DNA from: Aporrectodea caliginosa
Taxonomy: Eukaryota; Annelida; Clitellata; Crassiclitellata; Lumbricidae
Direction of reading: 5' to 3'
DNA: 64,000 nt
NCBI GenBank assembly: GCA_020284085.1
Contig: JACEVL010006447.1
Location: 1,797,245 to 1,861,244 of the forward strand
The stretch's first letter is position 1. Each line of letters begins with the position of its first letter. This document shows, piece after piece, positions 59,101 to 64,000 of the stretch. The notes below the pieces were generated by a model. That model did no database searches and had not been told where the DNA came from. It was given only the letters and a program-made list of their open reading frames with translations. The position numbers and the translations under genes are program-made.

Positions 59101-61943
59101 AGATATGTGTGAAACATATCGTGACTTGTGCCAAATTGTCTTTTCATTGTCTTTTTCACAATCATCCACATGTGTGTACCGCTTCATTTTTCGCTATGCT
59201 GTATTCAATCTGTGCTATAGTCAAAATATCATCCACATCTACGATGATCTCATGTGCACAAGGGTAAAGCCGTTACTGAACTCTTCAAAGACACTATGCA
59301 AAGTTATCACGCTTACCCCCACCACAACTTCAATGCAAGTAATACTTGCAATGCTCTTTGTGCTATACACTGAAGACATAATTCAGCTTTCATCTTCATA
59401 AACATTGTGTTTGTGGCTTATTACTTACTTATTTGAGAGACTACTATTATAGAGGTTGCAACACTCTGTTTTATCCAAGTCTATGGCGGCTATATTATTT
59501 ATACAATGAGTGATCGCAGGCATTCAAAAGGTAAAGATTACTGAAAAATGGGGTATAAAGAGTGCATTTAGCTTATTTGATTGATAGTGGAGATAGAGTT
59601 GCATTTTAGCGTATTTTATTATTTCAATGATTTTCATGATAACTGTAATGAATCCAGCTTCTATTTAAGCAAGATTCTTTTCATCAATCCCACTTCTATT
59701 TAAGCTAAAATTATTTTCATCAATCCCACTTCTATGTAGCAAGAATTCTTTTCATCAATCCAACTTGTATTCGACCAACGCTGACTCGCCATGCAATGGC
59801 GAGTCATTTACCACGCTAAACTACACGCTTTCTTTCATCAATCCAGCTTCTATTTTGGCAAATAAGCTGTTTCATCAATCCAACTTCCATTTAGGCAAAC
59901 AATTATTTTTATGAATCCACCTTCAATTTATGCAGACACATAAGAGAAATAATAAAATACGCAAAAATAATCAGCCAGCAGCATGGGGTCTACCCGAATT
60001 CCTGAAAACGCAGAAAATGCACAAAAGCCTGATTTCCCAAAAACAGTTCTACAGAAAGCGGCCAAGGTAAACGTGTAGTTTAGCTTCGTAAATGACTCGC
60101 CATTGCATAGGTTTCAGCGTTCATCAAATACAAGTTGGATTGATGAAACAAATTCATGCTAAATAGAAGTCGGATTGATGAAAATAATTGTTGGACATGG
60201 TACAAGATAATCGATTTCGGGGATCCAGCCGAAATTCGTTTTGGGGATTCAGGGTTTCGATGTTCAGGCCGCACCCAGCAGCATCACTAATTAAATACTC
60301 TAAAATGCACTTTTACTGAAACTAGATTTGAAGGATCCTGTGAAAATTCGATTTAGGAAATTGGGGTTTGACGGATTCGCTATGCACATCCAAGCATTTT
60401 AAGTGAAAACAACATTATTTGCATAAATTTAACGTTTCAGGATATTTTAGAATGTACTATTCAGGATATTGGCGGACTAGTCCGGGCACGGGTAAAATGC
60501 TGATTTGCTGATTGGCTAGGGGTAAAATGCTGATTACAAAAATGCTGATTGGTCATGCTGATTGGTGGGTAAAATGCTGATTATAAAATGCTGATTGTAA
60601 CAACAGAATGTAACAATCGGTCTTTATTATTATTAATCAATTACACGTATTATTACTACATTTATTATTATTATTATTATGACAGAAATTGGATGATCCT
60701 TTAGAAAATAAGCTGTTTTGGTGAAGCACTTGCTCCATGACTTGGGACCGTCATAGATCTGGAAATGCATTCCGTCACATAGACCACTGCCACATTTTCT
60801 TTCTTTTGCTGATACACAAATACACCAATGATATCCATCTACTTTCTTAAAATCTTCTGACCACAAATAATGAAGAATTTATCCTCCCGTCGGTCGATTA
60901 ACAATTGCATTTACCGACGGACTATTAAAACACTTGTAGATATCACTCACGACTGTAATTCTTCCTATCCAATGTATGTGAACTCTCCAAAATTCAAAAT
61001 TTATAATAAGCTACACACTTATTTTGGGGTATTTATAGTCTTTTAAAAGTTTGCATTGGTTGATTAAAATACCCTGTTGAAGACAACAGAGTGTACTGTC
61101 TTGTTTGATCACTATTTGCCTGGACTTTAATCTCTTAAGTAACAGCTTCATATTTGTTAATTAAAACAATATTGAAAACAGCAAAAGTGTATATTGACTT
61201 GTGATCAGTACTTCCCTGGATTTCAATCATCATTTTACCCTTTGATATGCTGATTTGGCTGGTAGGTAAAATGCTGACCAGTCAGCATTTTCTAATCAGC
61301 ATTTTACCCCTAGCCAATCAGCAAATCAGCATTTTACCCATGCCCGACTAGTCCACACAACTTGTCAGCATTCAAACGTTTGGTATAAAATTGTTTTCTG
61401 GAATTCAGTTAATTTTGTATTTTCACCACTTTCGGGAGTCGGTTTTCGGGAATTCGGCATATACGGGCCCAATAGACTATCACACAAGCCTACAGGCATA
61501 TATCTGATACACAACCTCTTTGTAAAGTTATTGCTAGTTTTCAAGCCGGTAAACGTTTAGAATCTGGGTGCATAGGTTTTCTCGCGTCCTCAGTGTCGGT
61601 TAGGAGGCGTCGTAAGAGTCGGTTAGGGTAAGTTTAGGTAGGCATCGTGAGGGTCGATTAGGGTCAGAGTTAGGGTTAGTGTCATTAGAAAACATGATAC
61701 CTTCCGCGCAGCAAGCCAAAAGATACCGTAAAACGCCCAAAAACTTACGCACCCCGATACTAAATGTTCGCCCAAGTCATCAAGGCTCAGCATTAATCTG
61801 TCATAAAAGAAATTTTTCGTTACAAGAATTTCGGCAATTTGTGTTAGCATTGCCATATTGACCAATTCCCTTATTATCGCTCAACAAATAGACAAGAAGC
61901 AGATACCCATCAATAATAAATACAAGAAAACTTACTTCGGCAT
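47119..61943 (-). CDS. SNRPC: U1 small nuclear ribonucleoprotein C (U1-C), complete, six exons
   Basis: Coding exons on the minus strand: 61943-61936, 57477-57435, 53502-53394, 48359-48243, 47902-47753, 47234-47119. Every junction has AG/GT sites and consistent phase; the stop is TGA at 47121-47119. The ~180-residue protein (human U1-C has 159) starts [17 protein letters not shown] and continues with [16 protein letters not shown]6, C9, H24 and H30 form the U1-type C2H2 zinc finger at the same positions as in human. [17 protein letters not shown] and [13 protein letters not shown] follow, then a Met/Pro/Gly-rich tail ending PRMPMK. U1-C binds U1 snRNP and stabilises U1 snRNA-5' splice-site pairing in the nucleus. 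The introns (4.5, 3.9, 5.0, 0.34, 0.52 kb) are full of transposons. The first coding exon carries only eight coding bases; the 5' UTR and promoter upstream of 61943 were not defined. Confidence 0.97.
47592..47673 (+). repeat. LINE-type 3' tail in intron 5 of SNRPC
   Basis: AAAGGGGCACTATATAAATG followed by GTTACATTACATTG, the same tail form as the LINE end at 57.3 kb. Confidence 0.55.
49200..49727. mobile_element. Two tail-to-tail tRNA-derived SINEs with a hAT inside
   Basis: The arms 49235-49286 and 49602-49653 are perfect 52-bp inverted repeats (AAATTTGGTTCAAGATTTCT through TAGTGCCCAACT). The minus-strand copy has a tRNA-like head at 49727-49655: GCGGGGGTGTTTAGTGGTTA (A box) and GAGGTTCAAGTCC (B box). 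The junction of the two tails is the palindrome AGGCTAAGAAAAATTTTCTTAGCCT region at 49371-49395. The plus-strand copy lacks a clear tRNA head. Confidence 0.72.
49410..49598. mobile_element. Probable hAT-type MITE (189 bp)
   Basis: The ends CAGTGGCGGCGCC and AGTGCCGCCACTG resemble MITE family B. The flanks ACTCTTGG and CAAGTTGG agree only at the last four bases, so the duplication has decayed or the locus was rearranged. The interior repeats CCAGGGCAA and TTGCCCT. Confidence 0.6.
50580..51100 (+). pseudogene. Non-LTR retrotransposon C-terminus (endonuclease-RT type)
   Basis: The frame reads [20 protein letters not shown], then [37 protein letters not shown] and [13 protein letters not shown], ending QRT at 51095. 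It is the same post-RT domain type as 44167-43630 but a distinct family. It starts abruptly (5'-truncated) and stays open for 168 residues, so it is a fairly young copy. Lies in intron 3 of SNRPC, opposite strand. Confidence 0.85.
51608..51662. repeat. 52-bp direct repeat, left copy (partner 52937-52987)
   Basis: GGATTCAATGTAATACAGTT then TCCTGTGTGAATAACATGTT recurs at 52937 with small changes. The 1.27 kb between them holds the GGTTGCTAAGG repeats and an A/T homopolymer array. Confidence 0.8.
52142..52482. repeat. Diverged GGTTGCTAAGGAGGCT repeats
   Basis: At least fifteen loose copies of (G/C)TTGCTAAGGAGGCTG-like words at 15-25 bp spacing, in intron 3 of SNRPC. Confidence 0.7.
52770..52868. 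repeat. AAATTTTCCGTAAAAATTTT tandem repeat
   Basis: Four units of 27-30 bp built from a poly-A/poly-T palindrome plus CCG. Each unit can fold on itself. Confidence 0.85.
54174..55412. mobile_element. 1239-bp hAT-type element (outer member of nested pair)
   Basis: The ends are TAGGGCTGTCAACGG and TTTTGACAGCCCTA. TAGATGAC is perfectly duplicated (54166-54173, 55413-55420). Subterminal GCCCGAGTTGCCGGGCCCCC-type sequence lies at both ends. A second hAT sits at 54308-54766. No transposase frame recognised. Lies in intron 2 of SNRPC. Confidence 0.95.
54308..54766. mobile_element. 459-bp hAT-type element nested in the 1239-bp hAT
   Basis: The ends are TAGGGTTGTTAATATCG and CGTTTAACATCCCTA. ATTACGGT is perfectly duplicated (54300-54307, 54767-54774). 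CCGATTATCG words crowd both ends. The middle has three ~75-bp tandem units (GGTTCTACTATTACCTCGTT then GGCTGTGGAAG). Confidence 0.95.
55660..56472. mobile_element. 813-bp hAT-type element with GAGTCC words
   Basis: The ends are CAGTGATGTAG and CTACATCACTG. The flanks CTAATAGG and CAAGTTGG share 5 of 8. GTCGAGTCC/CAAGTCC words are clustered at both ends. Related to 31702-31990. No coding sequence recognised. Confidence 0.7.
56700..57325 (+). pseudogene. CR1/L2-like LINE 3' end, 5'-truncated
   Basis: Frames in sequence: [20 protein letters not shown] (56775), [20 protein letters not shown] (56920) and [12 protein letters not shown], then after a stop [19 protein letters not shown] and WNALP. 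The tail GCGGCGCTATATAAATTACT then AATTACATTAC ends it. Several stops and frame changes. Confidence 0.86.
57533..58430 (+). mobile_element. tRNA-derived SINE, split by a hAT, with ATT tail
   Basis: The head CGATAGCTGAATGGATAGAG has an A-box form. The B box GGGTTCGAACCTCC is at 58066-58079, normally ~30 bp further on but displaced by a 474-bp hAT. A second tRNA-like unit (GAGTTCGAGCCCC, about 58247) follows, suggesting a dimeric SINE. It ends with a (ATT)n run at 58398-58420. It overlaps no SNRPC exon and lies 50 bp upstream of exon 2 on the opposite strand. Confidence 0.66.
57587..58060. mobile_element. 474-bp hAT-type element inside a SINE
   Basis: The ends TAGAGAGTGACACAGG and CCCGCGTCACTCTCTA are inverted with two mismatches. 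The flanks GAGTACGG (57579-57586) and GAGAACGG (58061-58068) match at 7 of 8. The interior has GCGGTAATACCGCGGTAT-type repeats and GGGATGGGGCGGGGA repeats. Confidence 0.85.
58431..59640. other. Intronic stretch without recognised gene
   Basis: AT-rich part of SNRPC intron 1. At 58990-59036 CATCATGGCAATAAAATTTG plus GACTGATTGATTG looks like a polyadenylation-type LINE tail. The rest is unassigned. Confidence 0.45.
59645..60190. repeat. Composite module: 34-bp repeats, CGCCATTGCAT palindrome, homologous to 40.57-41.35 kb
   Basis: 59650-59760 and 59830-59930 hold TTTCATCAATCCAACTTCTA units (minus orientation). 59985-60066 matches the reverse of 40920-41000 (CGGCCGCTTTCTAGAAAACT). 60066-60120 (GTAAACGTGTAGTTTAGCTT) matches 40582-40635 directly. 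60125-60185 holds two units in plus orientation. Confidence 0.8.
60483..61345. mobile_element. 863-bp fold-back element with ~53-bp inverted ends
   Basis: The left GGGCACGGGTAAAATGCTGA then TTTGCTGATTGGCTAGGGGT (60484-60536) is mirrored at 61293-61345 with one mismatch. Both ends abut GACTAGTC (60475-60482, 61346-61353), a likely 8-bp target duplication that happens to be palindromic. TAAAATGCTGATT words repeat inside. A minus-strand frame (60866-60633) may be a transposase scrap. Confidence 0.75.
60633..60866 (-). pseudogene. Cys-rich fragment, possibly Merlin/ISXO2-like transposase N-terminus
   Basis: The frame reads [20 protein letters not shown], then [24 protein letters not shown]-x-W-x-C start followed by further Cys resembles the zinc-binding N-terminus of ISXO2/Merlin transposases, and Merlin elements make 8-9-bp duplications like the one here. 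The DDE core is absent and the residue match is thin. A FLYWCH-like finger is the alternative. Confidence 0.28.
61575..61690 (-). repeat. TTAGGGTCAGGGTTAGTGTC-type module
   Basis: GTAAGAGTCGGTTAGGGTAA then GTCGATTAGGGTCAGAGTTA and GGGTTAGTGTCATTAGAAAA matches 38810-38870 and 40727-40770 in reverse. Lies in SNRPC intron 1 near exon 1. Confidence 0.75.
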
Positions 61944-62439
61944 TTTCGATATTTTAATATACTATTCTGTTGCCACAACTCCTGGTAACAATCCGAGATG
62001 CTGATAAAAATAATCTGACTGGACTTATTATTATCTAAAACTCTCCACAACACACGAACCAGAACAACGCTTCCAAAAGAACGGAAACAAAGATGACAAA
62101 TATCACAGAGTCGAGGCAGTAAGCAATCACTGGTATAATAATTATTCGCCCATTATAGATTTCGTTTATTATTAAGATACAAAGTTGACATACCGCAACT
62201 TGTTTACATGAGATAATGAAAGTAATGAAATTAAAAACTATAAGTTTATGCCTATAGTCAGGATTGAGAGTTAAAACTTAACATCCCGAATGGTACGATA
62301 TAGAACCCTAGAGATGAAATTGTGGTCATCTTTTTTTGGGAGTTCATATTATTTTTTTGGGAGTTCATATTCATGAGGTCTAGGGCGCAGAGCATAAGGC
62401 CTACAAACGGTCGGAGGAAAGAGGCCTCTAGGCACATGT

Positions 62440-62625
62440 TGTGAGTTCCGATTTACCGCAAGCAGGTAAATTGTATTGTCGTATTATCGTATTGTATCTA
62501 TCAATTTATATAGCGCCTCTCGCAGTGCACATCAATCAGAGGCGCTCCCAGTGCGAACGACCCAGAGAAAAGAAAGAGGTCTTCAGACAACGAAAACGTG
62601 CTACATTATTACATGTAGTTTCAGC
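62440..62625 (-). repeat. LINE-type 3' end fragment, minus strand
   Basis: Read on the minus strand, GGGAGCGCCTCTGATTGATG and GAGAGGCGCTATATAAATTG are followed by ATACAATACG-like repeats, the LINE tail form seen elsewhere. Upstream of it the frame is broken. Confidence 0.55.
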
Positions 62626-62805
62626 CAGAGGTGCAAAAAACCAAACTTTTTCAAAATGAAAAGTTGATTTTTTGATTTTTTGGTTTTTTGGTTTTTATTT
62701 GGTTTTTTGGTTTTTTGTTTTGGAGATTTTCCTATTTCGGATCATAGAACTCATAAAAATGGCATAATACCGTTCAAATTAATCAGATGCATATAAATGA
62801 AAGGC
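62626..62805 (-). mobile_element. Truncated copy of the hAT-type element at 32662-33065
   Basis: Starts CAGAGGTGCAAAAAACCAAA and follows the reverse of 33065-32876 through GGCATAATACCGTTCAAATT. The other end is missing. Confidence 0.75.
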
Positions 62806-62981
62806 ACTGGCTACGGAACCGTCCGGACGGTGCCGTAATTTCTTTTCTACGGAACCGTCCGCAAATAATCTATGGGCGATTGCACATATCTATGGCGTGA
62901 AAGCCGAACCCAAAGCCTTTTATATGTAAGGTCTTTGGCCGAACCTGATGATATTCAGGCCTATCTGCATTGTCCGGCCTC

Positions 62982-63310
62982 CAGTGTTGCCACAGCTGGG
63001 GTTTTCTCACTAGATCTGGGGTTTTTGGCCTCCGTCTGGGGTTCTGGGGATTTTTTGGCAAAATATGCATAAATCTGGGGATATTTCTGACCACTGGCAT
63101 TTTGCGTGCATAATACACATATTTATATTGTGATTAAATGTAAAAGCTTACACGCTATATAATTTTTAGTCCACAACATATAATTTTTTTCAATACAGGG
63201 TGTGTTACTGTCGCCAGAGGTGCTGGCATGGACCAAAATGGGTGCAGAAGTCAAATAGAGCGAACTGCCATGATTGGTCTCTACACACACACACACACAC
63301 ACACACAAAC

Positions 63311-63385
<75 letters not shown>

Positions 63386-63891
63386 CCATTGTTTTATAAC
63401 ATGCATGTATGTTTTCGTAATTTGCATACCGGTAATTTAGTCTGCTCTCAGCTTTCAACAGAAATATTATTTACTTTTAAATTGAAATAATTATGTAAAT
63501 GGCAATAGTAATTATTTAATAAACTTAGTTTTATAAAAAAAATCTTTCATTGAAATAAACCTGAAGTGACTAAAATGAAATGTTAATAGAAAAACAAAAA
63601 CTTCGTTTCTATTTTCTTTAAAAGACAAAGTTTTATATTATTAGGCTATATACGAGATAAAAAAATCTGGTCTTTATTGGTTAAGTCGATCTTTGAATGG
63701 GCGCTATATTTACTCTCTGAACAGGACGCAGTTATAGCTTGCTACGGGCCCACGACCCTGCTAGTAGCATACATACTTTCTCATTTTCCAGATTTTATGC
63801 CTAATATTGGTGTCTATAATAGTCTGGGGTTTTCTGGGGTTTTTTCAGAAGGAAATCTAGGGTTATTTCAAAAACCCGAGTGGCAACACTG
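62982..63891. mobile_element. 910-bp hAT-type element with CA microsatellite
   Basis: The ends CAGTGTTGCCAC and GTGGCAACACTG are exact inverted repeats. CCGGCCTC flanks both sides (62974-62981, 63892-63899). Excision restores LHCPASNALTAA in the LINE. Subterminal CTGGGGTTTT words occur at both ends. No transposase recognised. Confidence 0.95.
63283..63381. repeat. (CA)n microsatellite
   Basis: About 48 CA units with an AACAA break near 63307. Confidence 0.96.
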
Positions 63892-64000
63892 CCGGCCTCT
63901 AATGCTCTGACTGCAGCAGCCACAATGCAGCGGGCTATGGAGGCTCTTGGCAATTGGATGTCATCCAATCGTCTGCGCCTCAATGCTTCCAAAACGCAGT

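Larger units (their letters stand above)
62930..64000 (+). pseudogene. LINE reverse transcriptase fragment running off the window, split by a hAT
   Basis: PDDIQAYLHCPAS (62945-62981) continues at 63900 as NALTAAATMQRAMEALGNWM then SSNRLRLNASKTQ. This is RT motif C onward in a CR1/L2-like LINE; the box reads EPDD in place of YADD, so it is probably inactive. The 3' part lies beyond the window. Confidence 0.8.

Overview
The window is animal nuclear DNA: AT-rich, intron-bearing, crowded with transposons and microsatellites. It contains the ends or whole of two host genes with clear metazoan identity. Codon-exact splicing of the spliceosomal protein U1-C, a KASH-type C-terminus, CR1/L2-like LINEs and many hAT, Helitron-like and tRNA-SINE insertions point to an invertebrate. 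A marine deuterostome is my guess, but nothing here fixes the phylum. I see no bacterial operon, CRISPR array or virus.

Layout. (1) 1-6.6 kb, plus strand: the last three exons of a nesprin-like coiled-coil/KASH protein (171-351, 1436-1683, 6397-6607). Its introns hold at least four short hAT-type elements. (2) 6.98-9.1 kb: a 2.1-kb DNA transposon of unknown family with 36-bp inverted ends and repeated copies of an end motif. (3) 9.5-12.3 kb: nothing recognisable. (4) 12.4-18.0 kb: a broken CR1/L2-like LINE whose endonuclease and reverse transcriptase are each split by a hAT element with a perfect 8-bp target duplication. (5) 18-25 kb: AT-rich non-coding DNA, a CpG-rich patch at 22.6-22.9 kb and small repeats. 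(6) 25.0-25.8 and 28.9-29.7 kb: two Helitron-like elements sharing a 5' block and a 3' hairpin plus CTAG, each carrying a different minisatellite. (7) 29.8-38.4 kb: two further LINE pieces cut up by hAT elements, a tRNA-SINE, long GATA arrays and a 2-kb array of 57-bp repeats. (8) 38.4-47 kb: dispersed modules (34-bp minisatellite, CCCTAAC-like blocks), a hAT inside a palindrome, degraded transposase and LINE C-termini, and three copies of a ~370-bp repeat. (9) 47.1-61.9 kb, minus strand: the complete U1-C gene (SNRPC), six exons, about 180 residues. Its introns hold SINEs, LINE ends and five hAT elements, one nested inside another. (10) 60.5-61.3 kb (inside intron 1) and 62-64 kb: a fold-back element with a possible Merlin-like transposase scrap, and a LINE reverse transcriptase split by a 910-bp hAT that carries a CA microsatellite.

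The two host genes converge and are separated by about 40 kb of nested transposons. At many insertions, removing the element and one 8-bp copy restores the interrupted coding motif. The window is therefore best read as a stratified record of hAT bursts into older LINEs. A second genome-scale signal is strong over-representation of the palindrome TAGGCCTA.
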